Positions 1 through 10,755 of a stretch of 64,000 nt of DNA are shown here, piece by piece. This stretch comes from Tenebrio molitor (Eukaryota > Arthropoda > Insecta > Coleoptera > Tenebrionidae). A program made the position numbers and the translations under genes. Location of the stretch: NCBI RefSeq assembly GCF_963966145.1, contig NC_091051.1, positions 21,204,001 to 21,268,000 on the forward strand. Reading direction: 5' to 3'. Each line of letters begins with the position of its first letter. Within the stretch, counting starts at the first letter, position 1. The notes below the pieces were generated by a model. The model was not told the origin of the DNA, made no database searches, and was given only the letters and a program-made list of their open reading frames with translations.

Positions 1-332
1 ATTAGTAATAATAAAATTACCTCAAGTTAAAAAATGAATTATTATTAGATTGTTAAACATTAAAAAATAGGGGTCTACACAAACAATTAAGTAAATCACT
101 TGTCTGATTCAACGAAAAGATTAGATTTTGTCGTTAAAAATTTAATGTAAAATTTGAAGGTATTTGAGCAGTTACCTTTTGAAACAATTGATGATTATGA
201 TTAATTGCCAAGCAACATTTTGTACACCCTTTAAAGTCTGTCAAAATTGGGCGCGCTTTATTAGAAACGTCAAATTGTGAAAATTTATTGAAAATACTCT
301 AAAAATAGACTACAGCGGCAGAAATTTCAATA

Positions 333-485
333 TTGTTGAAAAAGCAAAAAAATCTTGCCTATGGAAAGTGTCGTAAGAACTTCAATGACACAGTTCGTTT
401 TCTCGTGGAACATTATCCAAATGTAGGCTTTACAAAATGTAAGGTTAAGAGAGTCGTCGATTTATTTGAAGACACAGGAAGCGTA
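333..485 (+). pseudogene. Transposase N-terminal helix-turn-helix fragment
   Basis: The frame reads FNDTVRFLVEHYPNVGF then VKRVVDLFEDTGSV. This helix-turn-helix pattern is like the N-terminus of insect TA-inserting transposases, and a similar one (FIAEFPNV..., LFRETGGVYRR) occurs at about 52.7–52.9 kb. It is cut by the element starting at 486. Confidence 0.4.
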
Positions 486-732
486 CTATTCCGGACACGG
501 AATCTTGGCCACAACTGACATTTAACTGACGAATATGTGTGAACTGGCCTTTATTGAATATAACCCAACTTTTGACTCGATAATGCCATTTCCCTGCTTT
601 TTTGATGTCACAAGAAAAACTTCAAAGTGACTTTTAATAATTGTCATGTGTTAATGACACTAATGGTTGGTTTACATCATTTTTTTTAGAAATGTCTAAA
701 AAATGTTGGCCAAGATTCCATGTCCGGAATAG
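486..732. mobile_element. MITE, CTATTCCGG ends (copy 1)
   Basis: A 247-bp element with inverted ends CTATTCCGGACACGGAATCT / AGATTCCATGTCCGGAATAG, flanked by TA on both sides. A second copy is at 39672–39919. No coding capacity. Confidence 0.85.
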
Positions 733-1102
733 TACCTTGCTAAAATTACCCGATCGTGTTTTAGTCCTTTATGGAAGAATTAAAGCATCCACTATAATAA
801 ATTCGTCCAAATGTTGTCTTTAACTTTGTAAGTGTTTGTAAGGTTAGCAAGATAAACGTCAAATATGTCACATGCACTTCTGCGTAAAGGGATGACCAAA
901 GTTCTGCAAAATTGCGCGTTTGTTTCATACGCGTCTACGTTTTTGCATTTGCAGCCACGTTTAACACAGTTTTTTGCTTTTTTCTTGCAAACCAGACGTC
1001 TTTGAAGGACGAGTTTTTCCCTACAGCATTTTTTTATTGATGATCAATTTTTTATGTAAATCTTAATTGATTCAACATTTTAAAAAGGCATGTAAAAATT
1101 AC

Positions 1103-1323
1103 GTTTTTCTACAACCGTCAAAAAAACGTGACATTTATGCATCGTTATCAAATCGCAAAGTACCTATGTCATTTTTGATAGTGAAAAAATATTTGTCAAA
1201 AAGTTTCCTTGGGTGCTAAAATAGTCATCCAAGGAAACTTTTTCACAAATATTTTAGCATCCAAAGAAAATTTTACAAAAATTTAAAAAATCAAAAATTC
1301 TCAAATGCGGTTGTAGAAAAAAT
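1103..1323. repeat. Inverted-repeat segment with inner hairpin
   Basis: TTTTTCTACAACCG near 1104 is repeated inverted near 1308–1322. Inside, AAAGTTTCCTTGG (from about 1200) pairs with its inverse at 1229–1241. Probably a decayed foldback element. Confidence 0.45.
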
Positions 1324-1471
1324 AGTGTTTGTATTTCGTGCACAAGATGATTGTTTTGTTGGCGCATTCGAATGAGTTTGAAGTCTCGACCTAACGGTCT
1401 CGACCAAAAACTCATTCTCATGCCCCAACAAAAAACAATTATTTTGCGCACTTAATACAAAAATAACTATT
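1321..1471. mobile_element. Foldback hairpin, AATAGT ends, CTCG loop (a)
   Basis: Long imperfect arms pair TTGTTTTGTTGGCGCATTC with its inverse. The loop region carries GTCTCGACCTAACGGTCTC. Ends read AATAGT/ACTATT. One of seven similar hairpins in the window. Confidence 0.6.
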
Positions 1472-1677
1472 TTTTAATAGGATTTTATTCTTCGTCGTCT
1501 AAAATATCTGCATTTTAAATTTTATAAAAATCCGTTAGAAAATAACAGTTATTTGGCTCGAAAGTCTTAGCTGAGACACCCTGTAGAAGTAGATAAGGAA
1601 TTAAGGATACTTATATTATGTAGGTACCTATCATGTCTCCGCAACTTTTCAACATACATATAGGTATGGATAATATA

Positions 1678-2080
1678 CCGGGACATTTTTTTAATACTGA
1701 ACTTAGTCCACACTTATTCCCTATGTTCAGTTTTAAAAAACACAGGTCAATGCATGACTGTAATCAAGTAACCAAGGTAATGAAAATAACTACCGACTTG
1801 ACAGTTTAAAAAAATGGTCAAGTTGTTTGAAGAAAAAATACACATAATGCGTGACATTGCAACACATGATAGACCAATTCCATCAATCGAAACAATTTTT
1901 AACATTATTTGAAAATGTAATCTTGAATGACATTTCTAGGCGACATTTCGACCATTTTTGCAGGTTCGTGTATAATTGGTTGCATAGCAACTCATAATGC
2001 ATTAATCTGTGTTTTTTAAAACTGAATATAGGGAATTAGATAGTATGGACTGTGTTCAGTGTTAAAAAAAAATGTCCTGG
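1678..2080. mobile_element. MITE with ~70-bp inverted ends, CCGGGACATTTTTTT
   Basis: 403 bp. The left arm runs through GTTCAGTTTTAAAAAACACA and the right arm is its inverse. TA flanks both ends (1676–1677, 2081–2082). No ORF. Confidence 0.85.
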
Positions 2081-2329
2081 TATAATGGACAGAAAATAAA
2101 CAACTTAAAATATACCGCTGAATTCGCAACCAGCAAAGAAGAAACACCAGACGTCATAGAACACATAGAAGCCACTAGAATTAAATGCCTCAAAAACAAC
2201 GACAGACCGAACGGTAATAGACCCGTGATACATCACATAAATAGATACGAAACAGGATCAACAAAAAAATAAATAAAAAGAACATGTGAAATTGGTAGAA
2301 CGACTACAAAAAAAATTAACACGAATATG

Positions 2330-2760
2330 TAAAGATAAAAACATATCCAAGGGATAAAGGAAATTATGTCTGGTTTTCTATGTCTTGACATACGGATGTA
2401 TGTCCTGGTCTATCAGACAGAAAAGAAGAAGTAAAATCGATGTCACAAAAATTTTCTGCTGGCAGAAAATGTTAAATGTCTCATGGACTGAGCACCGTCC
2501 AAACATTTTAATTTTACGATATTTTAGATTTTACGGATATAAATAAATGACGTATCATAATATGGAAAGACTAGTTATACCAGAGAAAATGGAAGGAAAG
2601 AAAGACAACAAGAGGTCGTTCGCCAATCAGATGAATATATGAAGTAATCACAATAACCGGAAATGTATACACTCACTATAGAAGCACAAAACCGAATAAT
2701 ATGGAAAGATATAATACATAACGTCACAGTGGCCACTACCCCATGAGATTTAGACTACGA
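2330..2760 (+). pseudogene. Non-LTR retrotransposon reverse transcriptase, C-terminal remnant
   Basis: Across several frames: YGCMSWSIRQ / KMLNVSWTEHRPN, then TRGRSPIR, then ITGNVYTLTIEAQNRIIWKD and IIHNVTVATTP. This is the order of the conserved C-terminal region of common insect non-LTR elements (YGCESW..., RPRGRSP..., EAQNR..W). Many stops and frameshifts; dead. A (GA)n tract closes the region. Confidence 0.65.
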
Positions 2761-2777
2761 GAGAGAGAGAGAGAGAT
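2758..2777. repeat. (GA)n microsatellite
   Basis: About nine GA units, just after the retrotransposon remnant. Confidence 0.8.
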
Positions 2778-2920
2778 AAAATGATGAATACTCACACTTT
2801 TTGGTAGAGTAGTTTTGTGTTGACAATGCGTTGTAACGACCTCTGTAAAAACAAAAATCTCATTTTATAATTTCTTACTTGATTTGATACTTACCTCTTA
2901 CCTTGTAATAACTTTGCTAA

Positions 2921-5900
2921 TCATTCTATTTTTTGTTGCTGCACATCCTCGTATTCGGCTAATAACCGAAATATTTTGTCATGACCATGAAAGTTAGCTA
3001 CACTGAAGGGTGTTGGATCGACCTTTTTATTAACGTCAGCACCATATCGTAATAACAGTTCAACAATCTGAGCATGTTCTTGCTGACAAGCTACAAGTAG
3101 AGGTGTCCAATTTCTGTTTGTGGCAGCATTAATGTCAGCTCCGGCCTCAATCAGGTTCTGAGCGACTTGAACATGTCCATTTTGACAAGCTACGTAGAGA
3201 GGTGTTTCCCCACTCGCTGAGGCAATGTTGACATCGGCTTTAAATTTCAGTAACGCCTCAACGTTCTTTTTGTGACCTTCTTGACTTGCGATTAACAACG
3301 GTGTGACGCCATCTTCTTGAGCAAAGTTCTTGTCTGCTCCAGCATTCAGTAACAACTTAACCACTCTATTATGTTTGTTTCTAGATGCTATATAGAGTGA
3401 GGTGCATCCGTCATTGGCAGATGCGTTGAGGTTGGCTTTGCAACGAATTAACTCTTCAACGACTTCATCGTGTCCATTCCAACATGCCGAATGAAGAGGT
3501 GTAATACCATGACTTGCTGCTGCATTAATGTTGGCCCCTCTTTTTAGCAACAACTGCACAAGTGTAACATAAGAATTCATAGAAGCTGCATGAAGCGGTG
3601 TGAAGCCATTGTTGGCAGCAATGTCAACATTTGCTTCAAACTGTAGCAACAAACTAACAATTTTTTCATTTCCATCTTGACAAGCGATGTAAAGCGACGT
3701 CCTTCCGGATTTGTCTCCTTCATCGATTGATTTTATGTAAATATCGAAATTTAGCAGTTTTTGTAAATACTTTTCTTTGTCATGTACCACAGCTAGATGC
3801 AATAGCGAGAAGTTTTCTTTCTTGGTTTTAATCATTGGTAACTCTTCAAACAAATCCAGAACCTCGTAGAATCCAAACTTTGCTGAATAATACAAGAGGT
3901 TAAGCCCGCTACTGTCATTGATTAATCTGCCAAATTTTAGACCCTGTTTTTGTAAAATTTTCAGCTTAGCCAGTTGGCAATTCGTTTCTTCAGCATATGA
4001 TAGTGTACTCTTAAATACCTTATCTGATTCTAAAGCATCGCAATTTTCTAGCAAGTACTGTAACATCTCCGCGTATTCAGGTGTTTCGCCTACAACCGAA
4101 TCGTCATTTTCATCGTCGATAATAAATTTTCCGGCATTATTCTGAACAGATAAAACGGGATATCTCTGACCCCACGAACATGCCAACTGCAAAACATTCC
4201 TTCCTTTTGCATCTTTACAGTCTTTCAGACCTGGTCCCTGTTCTTTTAGTAGTTCAAGATTCTTGTATAAAACTGCAATGTGCGCAGAAGAGTCCTTTGC
4301 TGTCAGTAAATCAAAAAAGAATCGTATATTGGCATATCTTCTGTCCAGGATTATTGAATCAAAATCGTTTATTTCCGTGTAATGATCTTTGAAATACATT
4401 GCAACAAAATATTCGGCATACGAATTGTGAAGAAACTGAGGAAAATTGTTGGTGACTTCTGTTACAAGGCCGATACAATCATCTCTGCCTTGAATTTCTT
4501 TCAAGAAATCGTCGCAATTGATATTGAATTTTCTTAAAACTTCGTTCGTGATTAATGTTTTCATTGCTGCTTTTTCGTATTTTTCGAACATGTTTCTTTT
4601 GTACCCTTCAAGAATATTTGATAAAGCTTGATTTGGAGATTGGACTTCTGCCTTCTTTTCATAATAGAAATTAAATTTCTCTTCTATTATGTGATGATAC
4701 AGGTCAGTTAGAGAAAATACATTTTTCAATAAATTCAGATATTTGTCTTTATTTTGACGAAATAATTCAGTGACCATAAAAATTTGTAGAGGAGTTCCTA
4801 GAACATCATTATGCTTAAGTAGGGTAACAGTTGTTTTAATTTTGTCGATTACTTCAACGATTTCTTCCTCCGAATATAAGTTTCCAAGACGCTGATGAAT
4901 AAAGTAAGTTTGTTCTTCATCATTAAACTGACGTATATTTCTTGAGAGTACTCTGAATTCTTTCTCTAATTTTTTTTGTAAATGACAACGGCTGGATATC
5001 CATTGTACTAATCCTTTTCTGGAAAAGTGGTTTATAAAATTAATTGCAAATTCCATTTCAGTGGTAGATACTTCATCGAGTGCATCCCAGAAATAAATCA
5101 CCTTCTTATTTTTAATTAATATCTTTAAAATTTCCTTGTCGAAATGTTTCAGATTATTATATTTTATATCTAAAAGAAATTCAACAAATTTATTCCAATC
5201 GGAAAATTTTCCATCAAGATGTCTACATAAAGACGAAATATCTTTCGGGTAAAAAATGACACACCAAAACGTTGAAAGTGAATTGTTTTTAATGTTTTTT
5301 AGCAATTCAGACTTGCCCATCCCAGGGTCCCCATTTATTAAATTTATATTATTGTCTGGCTGAGTACTGTAGAATTCTGTCTCTTTGACAGATTGATTTT
5401 CAATGCGAAACCGTTCTAGATCAGTAATGTCACCATCACTTCGTATCCATTCTAAGGTTTCATTATCCACAATTCGTAAATGATGGCATATACGTGATTC
5501 CGAATGTTTCTTACATATTTCCATAAAATCCTCTTTCGAACATTCAGTATCACTTACAAAAAGATCAGGTCCTGTGACATATTTTTTCAAGTCGGGGCTT
5601 GAGTGAAAAAGTGAAATGTGATGATCAGAATTTATGTTGTTTTCGTAATTAAATTCTTTACTTTTAACAGCTTCGTCTTGTAAATAAACGTCGACCCTCA
5701 TTAAATTAAAATTACCTATTCGGTTCTTAATTAAATCAATTTTGTCTACACAATTGAGTACAATTAATGTGCTACCATTAAGTTTCTCAAAATATTTAAT
5801 GTCAATTAGATTTCTCGCTAAGTACCGATCGATGTATGGGTGTGGAATTATTTCTTTTATATCACCAATTTGATATGAATCTTCCAACATCTTTGCTAAA

Positions 5901-7198
5901 TCGTTTGTTGTTACAATTGATTGAAACTCTTCACTTTCTTGAATTAATCTTCCTAAAGTAATATCGTTTTTTTCCTGAAGAGAACATTTAAATACCCTTT
6001 TCATCTCTTTACAGACTTCTGAATCGGGGTTCAAATCTGATAACGTTCTAAATACCGAAAACTCTTCTAGCTGTTTATCATCACTTTCGTCGTTTTGGTT
6101 GGACTTCTTTACAATGATAACGAATTTTTTATTTCTACATAATCGAATTGCTTCATATGTGGACTTATTTTCAAAGACAATTAAAGGACATCTATCTATT
6201 AACCAATAACACACCTCGTCGCTGAACCCATTAACATTCCACGTATAATCGGAAGTTAACTGATAATTATTTCTGATATCTTCAACTACTTCAATATTAG
6301 CAAGTTCACTTTTCATGTCACCCCAAATTTTCCTAACGTGGTCTAAAACATTTTCCTCAAAAAACGTGATATCAAACCCAGAAATTGCCTGACGAAAAAC
6401 TTTCATTTTTTCATTGACAGGGCTAATAGAAAATGGTTGAATAAATGGTGTTAATATACAAAGTGCTGTCACTCGTTGCATCAATGTTCTTTCAAGCTTT
6501 AGTTTTTTACCCTCAAGATCACTCCATTCAGCTATGAATTTCAAGTATTTTTCATATCCCAAGACACCGTCACAAAAAAACTTGTCCTGAAAAATCTTCG
6601 TAACTATATTTTCAATCCTTCTTACGTCCCCTTGATCAGTATAGAGAAAAAAATTTTGCAAAAACTTTCTATATTCTTGTGTTTCTTCATCGCTGCTGCT
6701 GCATTCTTCTATATTAAATTTATAACAGCAGTTGTTTTGAGAAGAAGTATTTAAAATTTCTATCGGATCACATTTGATTATTTTAAGAATAACGTTATTC
6801 ATCCTTACTTTCTTATTACCTTCATTAAATTGTCTGTTGGTGTATAGTATAAATTTACAAGTATCAGTCATCGAAAGTTGTTTAAATGAGTCGAAATATT
6901 TTTTAATACTAAAATTTCCATCGATAGCTGCCAAATGGTTTGCTGTGAACGATTTAGCTCTGTTGTTATGCTTAAGTTGGATAGCGTATGTCTCCTTGTG
7001 GTCGGTATTTATTTCAAGAACAATATCGTCAAATTGTCCAAAATTTGCATCATTTGATGATAAATTAAAATTATTTACTTTCTCGTCAGTAAGTAGCTTT
7101 AAAATAAAATTGGCTGCGACTAATTCTTCGTACTTTTTTCCTAGATCAGTTGTGCCCTGCCGCTTTTGGAATTTCTGAAATAATAGCGACAAATCCAC
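2921..7198 (-). CDS. Nuclease-like/NACHT NTPase/ankyrin-repeat protein (STAND-type)
   Basis: The open frame has 1425 codons and no intron. Residues about 15–125 resemble a PD-(D/E)XK nuclease fold: a helix with E24/E25, then FGQFDDIVLEI (D57, D58), then YAIQLKH (Q74, K76), then a strand FILYTNR. This order recalls bacterial Mrr/Cap4-like nucleases. Residues about 618–830 are a NACHT-type P-loop NTPase: Walker A GDPGMGKS (623–630), Walker B IYFWDALDE (D705, D708, E709) and sensor-like WISSR (R737). FLHNSYAEYF (922–931) resembles the end of NLR NTPase modules. Residues about 1095–1420 hold about ten ankyrin repeats (GxTPLHxA, GADINA). Inference: a ligand-sensing, oligomerising immune-type protein. 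The frame opens with GTG just after a TAA, and the first in-frame ATG is codon 110. A good acceptor (TTTCAG, 7180–7175) lies inside the frame, so the true start is probably in an unseen upstream exon joined at 7174. Confidence 0.85.
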   Translation of the reverse strand: MDLSLLFQKFQKRQGTTDLGKKYEELVAANFILKLLTDEKVNNFNLSSNDANFGQFDDIVLEINTDHKETYAIQLKHNNRAKSFTANHLAAIDGNFSIKKYFDSFKQLSMTDTCKFILYTNRQFNEGNKKVRMNNVILKIIKCDPIEILNTSSQNNCCYKFNIEECSSSDEETQEYRKFLQNFFLYTDQGDVRRIENIVTKIFQDKFFCDGVLGYEKYLKFIAEWSDLEGKKLKLERTLMQRVTALCILTPFIQPFSISPVNEKMKVFRQAISGFDITFFEENVLDHVRKIWGDMKSELANIEVVEDIRNNYQLTSDYTWNVNGFSDEVCYWLIDRCPLIVFENKSTYEAIRLCRNKKFVIIVKKSNQNDESDDKQLEEFSVFRTLSDLNPDSEVCKEMKRVFKCSLQEKNDITLGRLIQESEEFQSIVTTNDLAKMLEDSYQIGDIKEIIPHPYIDRYLARNLIDIKYFEKLNGSTLIVLNCVDKIDLIKNRIGNFNLMRVDVYLQDEAVKSKEFNYENNINSDHHISLFHSSPDLKKYVTGPDLFVSDTECSKEDFMEICKKHSESRICHHLRIVDNETLEWIRSDGDITDLERFRIENQSVKETEFYSTQPDNNINLINGDPGMGKSELLKNIKNNSLSTFWCVIFYPKDISSLCRHLDGKFSDWNKFVEFLLDIKYNNLKHFDKEILKILIKNKKVIYFWDALDEVSTTEMEFAINFINHFSRKGLVQWISSRCHLQKKLEKEFRVLSRNIRQFNDEEQTYFIHQRLGNLYSEEEIVEVIDKIKTTVTLLKHNDVLGTPLQIFMVTELFRQNKDKYLNLLKNVFSLTDLYHHIIEEKFNFYYEKKAEVQSPNQALSNILEGYKRNMFEKYEKAAMKTLITNEVLRKFNINCDDFLKEIQGRDDCIGLVTEVTNNFPQFLHNSYAEYFVAMYFKDHYTEINDFDSIILDRRYANIRFFFDLLTAKDSSAHIAVLYKNLELLKEQGPGLKDCKDAKGRNVLQLACSWGQRYPVLSVQNNAGKFIIDDENDDSVVGETPEYAEMLQYLLENCDALESDKVFKSTLSYAEETNCQLAKLKILQKQGLKFGRLINDSSGLNLLYYSAKFGFYEVLDLFEELPMIKTKKENFSLLHLAVVHDKEKYLQKLLNFDIYIKSIDEGDKSGRTSLYIACQDGNEKIVSLLLQFEANVDIAANNGFTPLHAASMNSYVTLVQLLLKRGANINAAASHGITPLHSACWNGHDEVVEELIRCKANLNASANDGCTSLYIASRNKHNRVVKLLLNAGADKNFAQEDGVTPLLIASQEGHKKNVEALLKFKADVNIASASGETPLYVACQNGHVQVAQNLIEAGADINAATNRNWTPLLVACQQEHAQIVELLLRYGADVNKKVDPTPFSVANFHGHDKIFRLLAEYEDVQQQKIE

Positions 7199-7369
7199 GC
7201 ATTACCCTCAAATAAAATATTAATTATAATGGATCATAATATGTAAACAATAGTATATCTTGAATAAACCGAAAATGTGGTTAAACATTTAAAAGCAGAA
7301 AGTCACAAACCTTACATAGCCTAAAAACACTTTAAATACACAGAGCCGCAAAACCGTGTAAGAATACTA

Positions 7370-7601
7370 CGGTGTGATCAAGAATGACTGAATCTGTTGG
7401 TAACAATGAAATTTGGCAAATTTGAAATTTACCATGAACGATTCATTTTTATAATAACATAAATATAACTGACATAACCGAAAGTGTTTTCAATGTCGTC
7501 TCAAGTTAAAAAATCACGTCAGTGCCAATTACGAGACAAAAAACACCAGTACTTTTCAATTGTTTCATTGCCAACAGACTCAGTTATTGTTGATCACGGT
7601 G
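7370..7601. mobile_element. MITE, GTGATCAA ends (copy 1)
   Basis: 232 bp with ends GGTGTGATCAAGAATGACTG / ATTGTTGATCACGGTG and TA flanks. Same family as 14727–15308. It lies about 170 bp upstream of the NACHT–ankyrin ORF, where that gene's 5' exon or promoter would be expected. Confidence 0.8.
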
Positions 7602-7912
7602 TAGGAATGAAAACGCGATACTAGCACCCTTATCTATCGATCAATCAAATTAATTTGTAATCAAGTCATCCATGGATTTGAATCCGTATGTCTTTTGCGA
7701 TTGATATAGAGATGTAATTTGTGTTTCAAGCTGCGTTTATTGGAGCGTGGGGTTTAAGTAACGACATACGATTTCGACTCGATTACAAATTAATTTGATC
7801 GCTCTTGATTATAATATAAGTAGTAAAATAAATGTGTTTTTTTCACCAGTCGTAAGTTTGTCCAACGACTCTTACCGAGTTGAACAATACGACATGTTCA
7901 TTTTACTACGTA

Positions 7913-8111
7913 CAGTTGTGTTTAATAAAGTGTTGTACAGCTAGTTTAGGGTTGTGTGTATCGTTTTTAAAAAATATTAGAAAATCACCATGGATGTGTC
8001 TTTGTCTTTATGTGGAACTTGTTTTTTTCTATTTTTGTGTTCAATAAGCATTATTAGGTGTTGATAGGAAGCCTACAAGCAACAAAGCTTGTACAACACT
8101 TTTTTAAACTT
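7913..8111. mobile_element. MITE, CAGTTGTGTTTAATAAAGTG family (copy 1)
   Basis: About 199 bp, similar along its length to 53374–53574. The end motif AAAGTGTTGTA is repeated inverted as TACAACACTTT. Similarity continues about 12 bases past the right end, so that boundary is soft. Confidence 0.65.
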
Positions 8112-8227
8112 TACGAAATCACGTACAAGTTCACACACCGCTACTACTGTACACGGAATTTCTGCCCTCATGCGGATGTATAGCGCAAAATTTTCAAAAT
8201 TGATTTGAAGATCCTACGGTTTTAATA

Positions 8228-8803
8228 CAGGGTGTTTTCGAAGTTGAGGTGTTCCTTTTAACCTGTGATAGGATGCGTTGTACTAAAGAGTTTTAGCCAA
8301 AGTCACCTTAGTAAAATGTGTACAGCAATGAGGATACAATAAGTTGATTTTTTTTAAATTTTTGAAACCGGTCCTGCTCAAATTTGTTAGAAATTAGAAT
8401 TGACAAAAAAAAAATCAAATGAGCATGGACGTTAATCAAAAATACTGTCAGAATTGTCATCTAATTAGTCGGAATGGCTTTATCATTACGAAAATAATGA
8501 GCTCACAGATATGTTGCTAATGTATGGGCAATGTTATCACGTTATCAGAATGCAGCTGCGGCGTCCAGAGAGTACGCAGAGCGATTTCCAGAAAGACACC
8601 ATCCTGGGCCACGTTAGTTATTAATCTAGGATAGCGGAGAAACAGACAAGACCGGACTCAAAATTTTAGAAAACAATAAAAATATACAATCAATTATCTC
8701 CCTTAATACAAACATTTTACTAAGAATATTTAGGCTAAGATTCTTAAGAATAATGTATAGTGTCTCGTGTTACAAGGAACCCCTCAACTTCGGAAACACT
8801 CTG
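8228..8803 (+). mobile_element. Deleted DUF4817-type TA transposon
   Basis: 576 bp, ends CAGGGTGTTTTCGAAGTTGA / CAACTTCGGAAACACTCTG, TA flanks. About 8525–8620 encodes, with frameshifts, the transposase N-terminus: YGQCY, NAAAASREYAERFPERHHP. No catalytic domain remains. Confidence 0.8.
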
Positions 8804-9662
8804 TATTCTGTATGTATGTATTTCGATTTTAGCCTGTATAATATTTTAATTAATTATTGTCGGACAGAAATTTAAAGAAGTTAGAATTCAACATTTGTTT
8901 TGTAAATGTACTTATCTACGATCATCAGATAAAAGCAACTTTATTGATGGAAGCTCTACTCTAAATTGTGATTTTATCCACCGACAAATTAAAAGAGAGC
9001 TCTTATTGATTCCCAGCCATGGATAAAACTGACAGGATATTTTATCCATCGGACTTGGACCAATCACAATTAGAAATTGCAGTAACTGCAGCAACATAAC
9101 CAAATACAAGAACGTAACCATAGTAACAAAAGGAACATTAAAATTTAAAAAATTAAAAATATTTAACTAAGAATTTGTTTTATTATTTTTCTGTATATTT
9201 GATCGTAGATAAATATGTTAGTTTTCCAAACTCTAGTAGAAAAAGGTTTTTTTTCCTACCGGTTAGAAATGTAGGCTGTGGATACCTCATTTGAGGTGAG
9301 AAAATTCAACTTTCTCGCTAAGGTAAGAAAGTTAATCATGAAATGTTTATGGTAAAACTGTACCAAAATACAAATGTCAAAAGTGTCAAAAGTGAAATAA
9401 GTTATTGATAAATGAAAGCCAATTCAATAAAGCAAGTTGGTAGATCAATCATATAATCTGGAAAATAAACAGATAAGCTAGGTAGGTAGATTACTTTACC
9501 CTGTTTCTATCAAATTTTCGAACAAACGTCAAATCTTCAAATGCGATGACAAGATAATTAAATAACCCAGCCTACTATTCAATTCTCAAAATTTTCGTTT
9601 TAATCAGGAATATAACCATCTTTTTTTGACTTTTTTCAACGAAGTTGTGCCGATAGGGAAAA

Positions 9663-9842
9663 AACAGTATTCAAACCTTGTTAAGAAAGTGCCCTTGCAG
9701 ACCTTAGGCACTTACAAACCTCGCAAGAAAGTGCCCTTGCAGACCTTAGGCACTTACAAACCTCGCATACGGCTCGGTTTATAATCTTTGCCTGCGGTCT
9801 GCAAGAAAGCACTTTCTTACCTTGGTTTGAAAAATACTATTT
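9663..9842. mobile_element. Foldback hairpin with 42-bp tandem duplication (b)
   Basis: AACAGTATTCAAACCTTG at the left pairs with CTTGGTTTGAAAAATACTAT at the right. A 42-bp unit starting AAGAAAGTGCCCTTGCAGAC is present twice, exactly, at 9683–9724 and 9725–9766. The loop is CCTCGCATACGGCTCGG. Confidence 0.65.
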
Positions 9843-9944
9843 ATCCACTCAAATTATAACAGTACACGCTCTCGGCTTGTGCTGCAACCTTTATTTTCGT
9901 GGATAAAAATCTTTTTTACTTGCTCGTGTAATAATATACTATTA

Positions 9945-10040
9945 TTTATTTATTCGTTTGTTTATTTGTTTGTTGGTTTGTTCGTTCGTTTGTTCATTGG
10001 TTCGTTTGTTCGTTGCTTTATTCCTACGTTCATTGTTTTA
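9945..10040. repeat. TTTG/TTCG tetranucleotide microsatellite
   Basis: A degenerate run of TTTG, TTCG, TTGG and TTTA units (for example GTTCGTTCGTTTGTTC). Confidence 0.85.
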
Positions 10041-10755
10041 TTTATTTAATGATATTCTACAGGAATAACAAACCGAATAAGTAGACAGGATACCTATAGG
10101 CACAAACAAAAGCAAGGAAAGTGTACAATTAGTCCTGACATTAATAACTAGTCTGTGACTCTGTGTAATGTAAACAATCATTCAACAAGGCTATTACGTA
10201 AGTTTGAACAAATCATTTAACATTCTCATTCACAAAAAAAGTCGACAAATTTACATATCTCATTATAATTCCTACATTTTTTTAGAACCAGGCGAATAAA
10301 AGTGATAATTTCTGAGAAACTGTGTGATAATTTACTACCTAATTGATAATTGTATCACTTCTAAAAAGGTATAATCCGAAAAATTGTTCTTTGTTTTCTT
10401 TCAAACATTAATCTTTTTTTACTGAAATACATATTTTGAAAAAATTTGAATATAATCAGTTTACAGCTTCGAAAGTTTAAATTTACCTAGACATTCCTTT
10501 TTACGGCGTTTATGACAAATTTGACACTGACAATACATTTTTGTGACATTTCTCAGTCTTTTGTTTCCGCCACCAAATATGAAAATACCTCTAGTAGAAT
10601 CAATTTCAACAATGAAAACTGGCATAATGGGACGGCCGTATGGAGCGCAGCGGAAGCTAGATGAAGTTGGCCATGGCCAAATCATGACCAACTTCATTAA
10701 ACTATGTTATGGCCATCCCAAATGTCGAAAAAAAGTAAACCAAATGACAAGTCGA

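Noticed and set aside
2072..2272. 66-codon plus frame before the retrotransposon remnant
   Set aside because: It starts in a MITE terminus at a chance ATG; at best part of the dead retrotransposon.
6774..7178. 134-codon plus-strand frame
   Set aside because: Antisense shadow of the conserved nuclease-like N-terminus of the NACHT–ankyrin gene.
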